A stretch of 43,269 nucleotides of DNA from assembly GCA_023379825.1 (NCBI GenBank), contig JAMCPQ010000031.1:1-43269 (forward strand), given 5' to 3'. Positions 24,723 to 33,027 of the stretch are shown here, one piece after another. The DNA comes from Thermoplasmatota archaeon (GTDB taxonomy: Archaea; Thermoplasmatota; Thermoplasmata; Thermoplasmatales; Thermoplasmataceae). Under the pieces are notes generated by a model. The model had not been told where the DNA came from. It ran no database searches and saw only the letters and a program-made list of their open reading frames with translations. Within the stretch, counting starts at the first letter, position 1. Each line of letters begins with the position of its first letter. The translations under genes and the position numbers were made by a program.

Positions 24723-24726
24723 ATAA

Positions 24727-25191
24727 TCACCTGTCCGTCTCGTTTCTGATCTTCTTCTGAAGAAGCATTATACCATGGGTAAGTGCCTCCGGTGTAGGGG
24801 GACATCCAGGCACATAAACATCTACTGGCACAACTTTATCTACACCAAGAACCACAGAATAACCCTGATTGTAAGGTCCGCCCTGTATAACGCATACTCC
24901 CATGGCAATGACATATTTCGGGTAGGGCATCTCTTCGTAAAGCCTCCTGACTCTGGGCGCCATTTTCTTTGTGACAGTTCCTGCCACAATCATCAGGTCA
25001 GACTGCCTTGGAGAATTTCTGAAAACCTCACTGCCAAAGCGTGCTATATCCATATCAGCTGCCTGGATAGCCATCATCTCAATGGCACAGCAGGCCAGAC
25101 CAAATGTTAATGGCCATAGAGAATTGCTTCTGCCCCATTCCATAGCCTGCTCCAGGGTTGTTGTCACCACACCTCCATCGCCTGTTTTCAT
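24727..25191 (-). CDS. nuoB: Complex I subunit NuoB (cluster N2)
   Basis: The subunit that holds the last iron-sulfur cluster (N2) before quinone, 154 aa. The ligands are the tandem Cys34-Cys35 ([10 protein letters not shown]), Cys100 (AMGVCV) and Cys130 ([12 protein letters not shown]). The family usually has Ser or Ala in the second position of MGxC; here it is Val. The ATG overlaps the nuoA stop by 4 nt. Confidence 0.95.
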   Translation of the reverse strand: MKTGDGGVVTTTLEQAMEWGRSNSLWPLTFGLACCAIEMMAIQAADMDIARFGSEVFRNSPRQSDLMIVAGTVTKKMAPRVRRLYEEMPYPKYVIAMGVCVIQGGPYNQGYSVVLGVDKVVPVDVYVPGCPPTPEALTHGIMLLQKKIRNETDR

Positions 25192-25625
25192 TTAAGCCAC
25201 CTCATATAGCCCTCTTTAAAGGCATAACTTACAACAAACAGAGGCATTGCAAGGAATGCAAGTGTTTCAAGAAAAGGAATCAGGCCAAGTTTCATAAAGT
25301 CAAAGGCCCATGGAAAAAGCAGAACCATATCAACATCGAAAAGTATGAAAAGCAATATTATGACGAAATACTGCACATTTATTGAAGAGCGGAAATCCCC
25401 CCTGGAAACCTCACCGCTCTCATAGGGCTCAAGATATTCTCCATTCTTTACAGGAGGGCCAATCTCCCTTGATGCGTTTTCTATAATAACGTCGGGCTTG
25501 AGAGAGATCTTCTGGCTTCGTTTGAATCTGTTAGCCCCAATGGTTGGCAGCACCATATAGATTGTAATTAACCCCCCGATTATTAACACAAGGACAATCA
25601 GCAAAGGGATGTAGCCATCCAACAT
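25188..25625 (-). CDS. nuoA: Complex I membrane subunit NuoA
   Basis: A small membrane subunit of 145 aa with three helices. The middle shows [13 protein letters not shown], close to the family's FDVE.xFLFPWA; Asp replaces the usual Glu. Between helix 1 and helix 2 is a loop with [16 protein letters not shown]. It is the first gene of the operon, and the ATG is about 25 nt from the TATA element at 25646-25654 with no Shine-Dalgarno, so the nuo mRNA seems leaderless. Confidence 0.93.
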   Translation of the reverse strand: MLDGYIPLLIVLVLIIGGLITIYMVLPTIGANRFKRSQKISLKPDVIIENASREIGPPVKNGEYLEPYESGEVSRGDFRSSINVQYFVIILLFILFDVDMVLLFPWAFDFMKLGLIPFLETLAFLAMPLFVVSYAFKEGYMRWLK

Positions 25626-25645
25626 TGAATCGTAATCGCACGAAT

Positions 25646-25654
25646 CTATTTAAG
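25646..25654 (-). promoter_or_regulatory. TATA box of the nuo operon
   Basis: Minus strand CTTAAATAG, centred 25 nt before the nuoA ATG. It is the only promoter I can place for the 14 genes that follow. Confidence 0.5.
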
Positions 25655-25695
25655 AATTTTAGAAGAATGTTGAAATTTTGACACGTGCCCATGCT

Positions 25696-27501
25696 TTAAC
25701 TGGATTTTCTCACTTTCTTGTACATCTCCATGGCTACTGCAGGGTTGAATTTTTTATCAGTTAAACCCCTCAAACGAGGGATAAGATTTTTCTCTGAAAT
25801 ATCTGGTATTGAAGCGGCTTTCTCAACAAGCAACGAAAGGTCACCGGATGAGAGGAAAGATTTTCTGACCTCTTCCCATGCTTTTTCTTGAGGAGTATTA
25901 TCTTCGAAATGTATTTTCATTGCATATTCTATGGTCTCTCTGTCCAGATCAAAAGCCGGTGCCTTTTTCATAAGTTCAGCAACCTCTTCTCCCCTGATCT
26001 CCCTACCTGCGGTCTTTGAGATTTCAGGAATGATGTGAAGCAAAAGCCTGGAAGAAAGTGAACCGTCTCTGATGATCTCGAGGAAAAGGAGAAATTCATG
26101 CAGCATACCCTTCCTGACAATTGTTTCCGAATCCTGAATGGATATTCCATATTTTTCCGAAATGTCTGAAATGACAGATTCCACTGGCACTGGTTTGATT
26201 TTTTCAGCTTCTTCCATAAAGGGGAGTATATTGATGACTGGCACATCAGTTTCAGGATACATTCTTGCCCCGCCCGGAAGTGGCCTTAGAAAGGAGGTTG
26301 TGCCATCCTGGTTCAGATAACGTGTCTCGGAGAGAGTCATATCACATATTGTTTTTAACCTTGAATTGAGTTCGGTTTCCATTAATTCTTTCAATTGGGG
26401 TCTCATCGTAACTATGATGAATGCATCTCCATCACAGCATCCGAGTTTCTCTCTGATCGGTCCTATCTCATGATCTATACCGAAGGCCGGAAGTTCATCC
26501 GAATGCATTAGGCCACCACCTCCGAAAGCTTTCACAATATCAGAAAGCTCCTTTCCAAGCCTCAAATCTCCTTTTTTCATTATACCTGCGCATCCTGTCA
26601 GCCTTGAAACATATATGGAAAGTCCTGATTTCATTGATTTCCTGAGGATGTTCGAGGTCGTCTTTTCGAATAAATCACCGGATTCCGTGAGAGAAATGTG
26701 TGGTATTCCCGCACCCTTCAGAAATTCTGAAACTTTCCTTAGGCCATTCTGCCTTTCCATCTCATACCTTATGCATGATTCTATGTCAGATAGCTTCTGG
26801 ACACCTTTTATCTCAACTCTTCCAAACCCCATTGAGAAATTTACGTCCTGCCTTATGGAATCTGCCCCTTTCCTCAGCCAGCCTGCGGCGATGAGCGGGG
26901 CACCTATGATCTCTGCCACTTCCCTGGCGTGTTCAGGGGATTTTATATCCGGTTCGGTGGATATTTCCATCAGTGGTATTCCAAGCCTTCCAAGGCTGTA
27001 TTCAACAGTACTCCCTTCCTGTTCTATCTTCCTGCAGGAATCCTCCTCGAGACAGATTGATGAAATTCTCACCGGCCCCATTCCTGTTTCAATCCTGCCT
27101 CCAATGCCAATTATGGCCGTTCTCTGAAAGCCGGATGTGTTTGAACCGTCCACAACAATCTTTCTCATATACTGCACATGGGACATTGTGATGCAATTCA
27201 GGTACATTGAAGTGGAAATTGCCTTTTTCATTGCTTCGTGGTTAATATCCTGAGGTGGCTCCTCATCCGCATCAACAAGACAGGAATTGTCTGTTATGGT
27301 ATACTGAAAGGACCTGTCCCTCTTTCGTTCATAAATTACAGCAGGGTCTGTATCACCTGTTTCGCCGCTTGTTGTGCCCAGCACCCTGAAGAATTTTCCA
27401 ATATCCTCCTTTGCTGTTTCGGTGGGACAGTGGCAGAAGAGCTTCTTTCCAGATAGTTGAAGATGGACTTCGAGACCTATCTTTATTGGATTCTGGTTCA
27501 G
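25696..27501 (-). CDS. gatE: Glu-tRNA(Gln) amidotransferase subunit E (probable CTG start)
   Basis: Works with GatD to turn Glu-tRNA(Gln) into Gln-tRNA(Gln), the archaeal route to glutaminyl-tRNA. The first ordinary in-frame start is GTG at 27384, but it would delete conserved N-terminal sequence. Upstream, the frame encodes IKIGLEVHLQLSGKKLFCHC, the GatB/GatE signature. No ATG, GTG or TTG occurs before the frame closes. CTG at 27501-27499 overlaps the gatD stop as CTGA and follows GGAGGTG by 5 nt, giving 601 aa, the usual GatE size. ATT one codon earlier is the only rival. The C-terminal part is the helical YqeY-like tail domain (about 480-601). Confidence 0.9.
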   Translation of the reverse strand: MNQNPIKIGLEVHLQLSGKKLFCHCPTETAKEDIGKFFRVLGTTSGETGDTDPAVIYERKRDRSFQYTITDNSCLVDADEEPPQDINHEAMKKAISTSMYLNCITMSHVQYMRKIVVDGSNTSGFQRTAIIGIGGRIETGMGPVRISSICLEEDSCRKIEQEGSTVEYSLGRLGIPLMEISTEPDIKSPEHAREVAEIIGAPLIAAGWLRKGADSIRQDVNFSMGFGRVEIKGVQKLSDIESCIRYEMERQNGLRKVSEFLKGAGIPHISLTESGDLFEKTTSNILRKSMKSGLSIYVSRLTGCAGIMKKGDLRLGKELSDIVKAFGGGGLMHSDELPAFGIDHEIGPIREKLGCCDGDAFIIVTMRPQLKELMETELNSRLKTICDMTLSETRYLNQDGTTSFLRPLPGGARMYPETDVPVINILPFMEEAEKIKPVPVESVISDISEKYGISIQDSETIVRKGMLHEFLLFLEIIRDGSLSSRLLLHIIPEISKTAGREIRGEEVAELMKKAPAFDLDRETIEYAMKIHFEDNTPQEKAWEEVRKSFLSSGDLSLLVEKAASIPDISEKNLIPRLRGLTDKKFNPAVAMEMYKKVRKSS

Positions 27502-28730
27502 AATTCCACCTCCCTTGATAGCAGTTCTCCACGCATATCTGTGATCATCATCTCTTTGAACTTATCAGCAGGATAGTTCGCAGCAACATGCATGGCCTTC
27601 ACAAGGGCTGTCTCCGGGAACATGTCACCCAGAGGTATCACCCCCAGTTCAGTCAGCTGCCTTCCAGTGGAGTAAACGTCCATGTCAACGCGTCCGCCAA
27701 GGCACTGTGTCGTCATCATGAATTTCGTACCATCTCTGGTAAGAGATTTAAGGGAATCAAACAGCCTTGAAGAGATGTGCCCCATTCCCGTGCCGGCAAT
27801 CACCACAATATTTTTCCCGCTGCACATAGCGTGAAAATCGTCCGGACCCATCAGAGGATGGAAATAGACCAGTGCTGCCCTTTTCTCCAGGGAAGAGGAG
27901 AAACTGACCTTTTCCATAGAACATGGAATGGTTCCCGGTTCAACTGTGCTTGAACGGTTGCTGTACAGTGCCATAGGGGGTACCCCGGGTGATCGGAATG
28001 CATCCCTTCTCGAGGAATGCATTTTTCTTGTCCGCACGCCTCTCAGCAGCGAAACAGAGGTATCGGAAATGGAATTGTGCATGCATATCCCAACCTCGCC
28101 TATGTTCTGTCTGCTGAATTCCAGTGCTGCCTCAAGATTCAGGTATGCATCGGTACTTGGCCTGTCAGAACTCCTCTGTGAACCCACAAGAATGACAGGT
28201 CTCTTCAGTGAACTGAACATGAATGCAAGAGCAGATGCCGTGTAAGACATGGTGTCAGTTCCATGTAGTATTATGCAGCTTCTCCCTTTTTCCTGAGCTT
28301 CATGTACTATTTTTCCTATCCTCTGCCAGATCTCAGGGGTCATGTTTTCGCTGAGAATTGGCTCCATCAGCTTAACCTCATACCTGAAGGAAGTTATGTT
28401 CGGGATATTTTCACCAAGAATTCCCGGATCAAAGACAGGGGTGACAGCCCCGGTTAGGTAATCCACCCTGCTTGCAATAGTTCCGCCTGTTGCAATTATC
28501 TCAACTTCTGCTTCCTTGTTCTCTGACGGAGGGGAAGAATGATGAGAAACTGTAATCTCCTCCCTGTGAATAATTTCAATTGAATCAACAGGGACAGATA
28601 TGTTGTAACCGCTGCTCAGTTTTATATTGTACTGTCTTGAATCATGGCTCACCAGAATCCCTGACATTTCCATCTTCTGATAGATGAATTTAATCCTTTC
28701 TCCCGATTTTGCAGTTGCGCTTGACGACAT
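27498..28730 (-). CDS. gatD: Glu-tRNA(Gln) amidotransferase subunit D
   Basis: Hydrolyses glutamine or asparagine to supply ammonia to GatE. The 410-aa protein has an N-terminal beta-barrel (about 10-60; KFIYQKMEMSGILVSHD) and an asparaginase-like catalytic domain with ATGGTIAS (80-87) and LHGTDTMSYTA (155-165), holding the catalytic threonines and aspartate. It ends four bases inside gatE, and its final codons (AGGGAGGTG) form the ribosome site for gatE. The start is 37 nt after the DUF72 gene, so the pair belongs to the same minus-strand transcript. Confidence 0.93.
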   Translation of the reverse strand: MSSSATAKSGERIKFIYQKMEMSGILVSHDSRQYNIKLSSGYNISVPVDSIEIIHREEITVSHHSSPPSENKEAEVEIIATGGTIASRVDYLTGAVTPVFDPGILGENIPNITSFRYEVKLMEPILSENMTPEIWQRIGKIVHEAQEKGRSCIILHGTDTMSYTASALAFMFSSLKRPVILVGSQRSSDRPSTDAYLNLEAALEFSRQNIGEVGICMHNSISDTSVSLLRGVRTRKMHSSRRDAFRSPGVPPMALYSNRSSTVEPGTIPCSMEKVSFSSSLEKRAALVYFHPLMGPDDFHAMCSGKNIVVIAGTGMGHISSRLFDSLKSLTRDGTKFMMTTQCLGGRVDMDVYSTGRQLTELGVIPLGDMFPETALVKAMHVAANYPADKFKEMMITDMRGELLSREVEF

Positions 28731-28767
28731 TACATTCAGCCCTTCTCTGATAACCCTATCACAGCAC

Positions 28768-29568
28768 TCAGAATAATTTTGTTCTATCTCCCTTTACTCC
28801 TGCCAGATCCATCATCAGAATTGCGTTTCTGGTTGCCTTACCCCCGGGGTGGTTGTTGAAATACACAAAAATATCATCCGCTGAATGTTTGCTGATCGCT
28901 GTCCAGATAGATCTGAGCTCGTCCTCCGTATATAGATAGTCATATCTTGCCATGCCCTGACCTTTACTGTCCCATGAGGATATATTCCTGCCATGCAGGC
29001 GCACATAATCCCAGTTTTCCTGCAGAACATTACCTGAATCTATCAAGAAATCAGGGCTGTCTGGAATGACAAGTCCAGAGTTGCGGTTCAGAATAGATTT
29101 TACTGACGTAATTGAATTTAAAATATCTGTGTTCCTGATCTCAACTCGGGGGTTTATGCCATTGATATCAGAATCATCAAACACCGAACTGAGGTTATTT
29201 ATCTCCTTCTCCCCATAGAAAGGAGGTATCTGGAAAAGAGTCATACCGAGTATGCCGGAGTCCCTCATTGGCCATACAGTATCCTCAAGAAATTTATCCA
29301 TAAGGAAAAGTGCCTGTTCTGATCCCTGAGAAATAGCCTCATGTGTCATGGTTCTGGGAGCTTTGACAGAAAACCTGAAACCTGTTCCGGAGAATCTCCT
29401 TATCCATGAATTCAGGAGTTTCGGTGAAATGTCTCCATAAAAGGATGAATTCAGCTCCACTGTATTGAAAACAGTAGAGTAGTACTCAAGCTTATCTTTT
29501 GTACCTCTAGGATAGAAAGGCCCCACCCACTCCGGGTAGGACCATCCTGAGCATCCTATGTGTATCAA
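28768..29568 (-). CDS. DUF72 family protein (YecE-like TIM barrel)
   Basis: A 266-aa TIM-barrel protein. The start IHIGCSGWSYPEWVGPFYP and the segments YYSTVFNTVELNSSFYG, FRFSVKAPRTMTH, YVRLHGRN and IFVYFNNHPGG are diagnostic of DUF72. The family is widespread and structurally related to xylose isomerase, with a possible metal or sugar site, but the activity is not settled. The ATG overlaps the acyl-CoA dehydrogenase stop by 4 nt, and gatD follows. The mixed neighbours (fatty-acid enzyme and tRNA enzyme) give no clear function. Confidence 0.88.
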   Translation of the reverse strand: MIHIGCSGWSYPEWVGPFYPRGTKDKLEYYSTVFNTVELNSSFYGDISPKLLNSWIRRFSGTGFRFSVKAPRTMTHEAISQGSEQALFLMDKFLEDTVWPMRDSGILGMTLFQIPPFYGEKEINNLSSVFDDSDINGINPRVEIRNTDILNSITSVKSILNRNSGLVIPDSPDFLIDSGNVLQENWDYVRLHGRNISSWDSKGQGMARYDYLYTEDELRSIWTAISKHSADDIFVYFNNHPGGKATRNAILMMDLAGVKGDRTKLF

Positions 29569-30710
29569 TGGTCCCTCAAAATATCCCTGGCAATTATGAC
29601 CCTCTGAATCTGATTCGTGCCCTCGTAAATCTGGGTTATCTTTGCGTCCCTCATGTGCCTCTCAGCATTCATGTCAGTGGTGTAACCGTATCCGCCGAAT
29701 AGCTGGAGGGCATCGGTGGTAATCTGCATTGCAACATCCGAGGCATAGAGTTTAGCCATGGATGATATCCTTACCGAGTCCTCGTGACGATCCCACATCT
29801 CAGCTGCCCTGTATGTCAGTAACCTGGCTGCCTCAAGTTTTGTAGCCATATCTGCTATCATGAACTGGATTCCCTGGAAATCCGCTATCCTCGTGTTGAA
29901 CTGCTTCCTCTGCTTTACATAATCAATTGCCTCGTCAAGAGCACACTGTGCTATGCCCAGAGCCTGAGCTGCGATACCAATTCTGCCGGAATCCAGTGTC
30001 TCCATTACTACCCTGAAGCCTTTGTTTTCCTCACCCAGCAGGTTATTTAGAGGGACCTTTACATTTTCAAATACAAGTTCAACGGTGCTGCTTCCGCGTA
30101 TTCCCATCTTGTCTATATCCCTGCTAATTTTGAACCCTTCAGAATCTGAATCCACCACAAAAGTGCTTATTCCCCTGTGCCCCATTGACGGATCTGTTAC
30201 AGCATCCACCACAAAGAATCTGGCCAGTCTCCCGTTGGATATGAATATCTTGCTCCCGTTGAGGACGTAGTGATCTCCCTTCTTTTCTGCACTTGTGCGG
30301 ATAGAGGCAGCATCGCTGCCTGCTCCTGCCTCTGTCAGTGCAAGGCCCCCTATCTCTCCCGATGCTACCCTTGGAAGGTATCGCTTCTTCAGATCCTCAC
30401 TGCCAAACATTATAACCGGATCTGCAAAGAGTGTGAGTGCACCGTCAAGAACCAGAGCTGTACTGGGACAGGCACTGGAAAGTTCCTCAATGAGTCTTGT
30501 CAGGAAGCTGAACGAAAGCCCGGCACCGCCATATTCCTTAGGAATGCAGGCCGCAAAAAGGCCAAGGTCCCTCATTCTCTGTATTATCTTTTCAGGAACC
30601 TTCTTCTCCCGGTCAATCTGACCTGCCAGTGGTTTCAGTTCGTTATTGGCAAAACTTGCAACGTATTTGAGGACTGTCTCCTCGTCCTCTGTGAGATGAA
30701 TTCCCGCCAT
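29565..30710 (-). CDS. Acyl-CoA dehydrogenase
   Basis: A FAD enzyme forming the 2,3-double bond of acyl-CoA in fatty-acid or branched-chain amino-acid breakdown. The 381-aa protein has the family signatures ALTEAGAGSDAASIRT and QLFGGYGYTTDMNAERHMRD, and the catalytic base Glu363 in IYEGTNQIQR, the position used by short- and medium-chain enzymes. Electrons normally pass to ETF, which is not encoded here. The start is about 25 nt from a TATA element at 30731-30740. It leads a transcript with DUF72, gatD and gatE. Substrate specificity cannot be read from the sequence. Confidence 0.93.
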   Translation of the reverse strand: MAGIHLTEDEETVLKYVASFANNELKPLAGQIDREKKVPEKIIQRMRDLGLFAACIPKEYGGAGLSFSFLTRLIEELSSACPSTALVLDGALTLFADPVIMFGSEDLKKRYLPRVASGEIGGLALTEAGAGSDAASIRTSAEKKGDHYVLNGSKIFISNGRLARFFVVDAVTDPSMGHRGISTFVVDSDSEGFKISRDIDKMGIRGSSTVELVFENVKVPLNNLLGEENKGFRVVMETLDSGRIGIAAQALGIAQCALDEAIDYVKQRKQFNTRIADFQGIQFMIADMATKLEAARLLTYRAAEMWDRHEDSVRISSMAKLYASDVAMQITTDALQLFGGYGYTTDMNAERHMRDAKITQIYEGTNQIQRVIIARDILRDH

Positions 30711-30730
30711 TCTTTGTAATTTGCTTCAGG

Positions 30731-30740
30731 GATAAAAAAA
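30731..30740 (-). promoter_or_regulatory. TATA box of the acyl-CoA dehydrogenase-DUF72-gatDE unit
   Basis: Minus strand TTTTTTTATC, centred about 25 nt before the ATG at 30710, so a leaderless start is likely. It is also the oligo-T tract that could terminate the upstream DUF3501 transcript. Confidence 0.4.
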
Positions 30741-30752
30741 TTGGTAGTGGAA

Positions 30753-31322
30753 TCAGAGCTCTTTTTTGAGAGACTCAAGAAGGTCTCCGTCAATTCTGGC
30801 AGATTCACGGTATCCTTCCTTTCTTGTTTCGATGTATACATAATGAGAATCCCTGAATTTTTCCTTCTGAGAACTGTTGAACCGGAATCTGAGATACTGT
30901 AGCGTCGATTCGAGGACTTCAGTTGATCTTCCTTCCTCAGGGATTGCCCTAATCTCAGAGCCGTCGAATGTTATATAGACTGTCTTTTCAATACCAGCAA
31001 GTCTGGGAAGCTCTCTCAAGAGAGTTTTCTCATCTGATATTTCTATGAACATTGAAACACTGAGCTCCCCCTCCGCGGGAAGGAGGTCGCTGTATACCCT
31101 GATCAGACGCTGAATCTCTTCCTCATCGTGTATATTCTCAATCAGGATCATCTCATTGATCTGATTCAGAACCGTCTCCCTTGACTCGAATAGAAAACTG
31201 AATGTCTTTGTGCTGAGCCTTCTTTTCTTCTTCAGGCCGATAATTCTTCTGGTTTCCTCCTGTCTGCGTTTTTCATAAATTTCAGGGAGGAGAACTTCGT
31301 CTCTCCCTATTGTTGAGTTCAT
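30753..31322 (-). CDS. DUF3501 family protein
   Basis: A 189-aa protein matching DUF3501. The N-terminus has LLPEIYEKRRQEETRRIIGL, then FSFLFESRETVLNQINEM, then YSDLLPAEGELSVSMFIEI, which together mark the family. It is soluble and of unknown function. It follows the rubrerythrin gene by 14 nt. DUF3501 genes elsewhere are commonly next to rubrerythrin and iron-sulfur oxidoreductase genes, so an oxidative-stress or metal role is likely; this is by association only. Confidence 0.8.
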   Translation of the reverse strand: MNSTIGRDEVLLPEIYEKRRQEETRRIIGLKKKRRLSTKTFSFLFESRETVLNQINEMILIENIHDEEEIQRLIRVYSDLLPAEGELSVSMFIEISDEKTLLRELPRLAGIEKTVYITFDGSEIRAIPEEGRSTEVLESTLQYLRFRFNSSQKEKFRDSHYVYIETRKEGYRESARIDGDLLESLKKEL

Positions 31323-31336
31323 AGGCTACCGCCATC

Positions 31337-31756
31337 TTATTTCGGAAGAGCCTTAAGGGTGTCCTCATACTTCTTTGCGTGTGACTTCTCAGCCTTTGAT
31401 AGGATTTCAAACCAGTGAGCTATATCATCAAACTGCTCCTCTCTTGCAACCTTTGCAAAACCAGGGTACATCTGACTGTATTCGTAAGTCTCACCTGCTA
31501 TGGCAGACTTGAGGTTCTGCTCTGTAGTTCCTATTGGTTCGCCTGTGACTGGGTCGCCCACAGCTGCGAGATATTTCAGATGGCCAAATGCATGGGCTGT
31601 TTCACCGTCTGCTGTTGACCTGAAAATTGATGCTACCTCCTGAAGGCCCTCCTCGTCTGCCTTCTGCGCAAAATATAGATATCTTCTGTTAGCCTGGGCC
31701 TCACCTGCAAATCCTGCCTTGAGATTTTCCAGAGTCTTGCTTTTGCTTAGTTCCAT
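31337..31756 (-). CDS. Rubrerythrin-type diiron protein without rubredoxin domain
   Basis: A 139-aa ferritin-like four-helix protein expected to reduce hydrogen peroxide with a diiron centre. The ligands appear as Glu19 (AGEAQAN), Glu52 and His55 (DGETAH), Glu89/Glu92 (AGETYEY), and Glu123 with His126 (KAEKSH). The rubredoxin-like zinc/iron domain of classical rubrerythrins is missing, as in sulerythrin from Sulfolobus. The ATG has GGTGA 5 nt upstream and a TATA element at 31786-31795. It is transcribed with the DUF3501 gene. Confidence 0.93.
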   Translation of the reverse strand: MELSKSKTLENLKAGFAGEAQANRRYLYFAQKADEEGLQEVASIFRSTADGETAHAFGHLKYLAAVGDPVTGEPIGTTEQNLKSAIAGETYEYSQMYPGFAKVAREEQFDDIAHWFEILSKAEKSHAKKYEDTLKALPK

Positions 31757-31785
31757 TTCTTCACCGCCACTAGATTACCAGTTAG

Positions 31786-31795
31786 TATAAAAAAT
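31786..31795 (-). promoter_or_regulatory. TATA box of rubrerythrin-DUF3501
   Basis: Minus strand TTTTTTATAC. The predicted transcription start is near 31764, giving a leader of about 8 nt that holds part of the GGTGA ribosome site. Confidence 0.4.
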
Positions 31796-31821
31796 TTATA
31801 GGACCACTTATTTGTTGATAT

Positions 31822-32976
31822 TTATACTAATTTAGCCCTCCTCTGTGCAAGCAAAAATACGCCAAGATCAAGAGGGACCTCTGATTCACCTTTCTTTATA
31901 CTGAGCATTTCTCCGCCATATTTTATGTTATAATCATCTTCCAGAGATATATTAACAGTTGAATCTCTCCATATTCTGACGCGGCACTCCTTTAGAGGAT
32001 CATAATTTCTCAGTTCCTCAATACCCACTGCTGTAACTGCAAGGCCGGTTTTTCCATGCAGGCTTCCGGGAAGCCTGATTAATCTGTGTATGTCTGTTGT
32101 TACTGGCTCATCTATCTCACACATGATTTTCTCTTTCACTCCATTGATGACCCTGTTCAGAACAAGTTTATCCTGTTCATCAAGATGCAGATACTTCTCA
32201 GGGCCAGGTCTGGAGAAAACTGATAATTTATTTTCGGCCGTTGAACCAACTGCAGTTTTTCTCAATCTGGATACATACGGATGAACTTTTCTGCCATCCC
32301 CCAGAGCTTCCCTGAAGATTCCGTTCTCTGATGCCTCGATGTCAGAATACACGTTGCAGAATTCCCTGTCAATTTCGTCACGCCAAATTCCTGTTACTCC
32401 TGTTCCGTCGTTGATCATCCTTGGTAGTGAAAGGGAATCCAGGCCTTCTCCTCTTATGTAGTTTGTGATCTCTCTCCGTGAATCTGAATTGAGAGAGTAT
32501 ATGGATTCATTTTTCACATGAATATGGTATCCTCTTCCTCCGGAAAATGTCACAAGAATGGATTCCTGGTCAAGGCCAATATCACCAAGAAGAAATCTCT
32601 CCAGCAATCGCACAGTGTGTTCCCTCACCACATCGAGTATCTGATCGTATCTTGGGTTTCCTTGTACCTTTATATGATCAGCATCAAGGTCAAAAATGAG
32701 TTCAGCCCCCATCCATTCTTTATCTGCCATAACACGCTCCTCAGGCTTTCTGTAATATGCTGTGGAATAATAGAGATGCCTGGGAACTGTTCGTGCCCCG
32801 AAACTCCGGAGATCATTCATGCCCTTCACGGATCTGTGCCTGATCATTGACCCCATAAATGGTATGAATCCTATCTCTCTCTGATGTATGAGGTCAACAG
32901 GATCAGGGGACCATGACCGGTAATAATCCCTGAAGGCATTTCTGATGAATATCTCTGGATTCTGCTCTCTTATCAA
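31822..32976 (-). CDS. priS: DNA primase small (catalytic) subunit
   Basis: Synthesises RNA/DNA primers for replication together with PriL, which is not in this window. The 384-aa protein has the catalytic acidic pair Asp96 and Asp98 in LIFDLDADH, the FSGGRGYHIHV loop (144-154) and the LIRLPGSLHGKTG segment near residue 300, all hallmarks of archaeo-eukaryotic primases. The start is a TTG at 32976, about 24 nt from the centre of the palindromic TATTAATA at 32997-33004. There is no Shine-Dalgarno, so initiation on a leaderless TTG is implied. Confidence 0.93.
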   Translation of the reverse strand: MIREQNPEIFIRNAFRDYYRSWSPDPVDLIHQREIGFIPFMGSMIRHRSVKGMNDLRSFGARTVPRHLYYSTAYYRKPEERVMADKEWMGAELIFDLDADHIKVQGNPRYDQILDVVREHTVRLLERFLLGDIGLDQESILVTFSGGRGYHIHVKNESIYSLNSDSRREITNYIRGEGLDSLSLPRMINDGTGVTGIWRDEIDREFCNVYSDIEASENGIFREALGDGRKVHPYVSRLRKTAVGSTAENKLSVFSRPGPEKYLHLDEQDKLVLNRVINGVKEKIMCEIDEPVTTDIHRLIRLPGSLHGKTGLAVTAVGIEELRNYDPLKECRVRIWRDSTVNISLEDDYNIKYGGEMLSIKKGESEVPLDLGVFLLAQRRAKLV

Positions 32977-32992
32977 TGAAACTCAATAGGAG

Positions 32993-33004
32993 AATATATT
33001 AATA
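32993..33004. promoter_or_regulatory. Shared bidirectional TATA element of priS and the S53 protease
   Basis: AATATATTAATA contains two overlapping palindromes, AATATATT and TATTAATA. The centre of TATTAATA (33000.5) lies 24-25 nt before the priS TTG on the left and 27-28 nt before the protease ATG on the right. One element could position TBP for two leaderless transcripts. Confidence 0.5.
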
Positions 33005-33027
33005 GGATTTCTTATTGTGCACGGAAT

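Noticed and set aside
26615-27127. A 170-codon open frame on the plus strand inside gatE
   Set aside because: It is Ser/Pro-rich antisense shadow of a conserved gene with no own signals.
25696-27384. gatE read as a 562-aa truncated gene starting at GTG 27384
   Set aside because: The conserved GatE N-terminus is intact in the same frame upstream; there is no frameshift or stop. The gene is full length if CTG is used.
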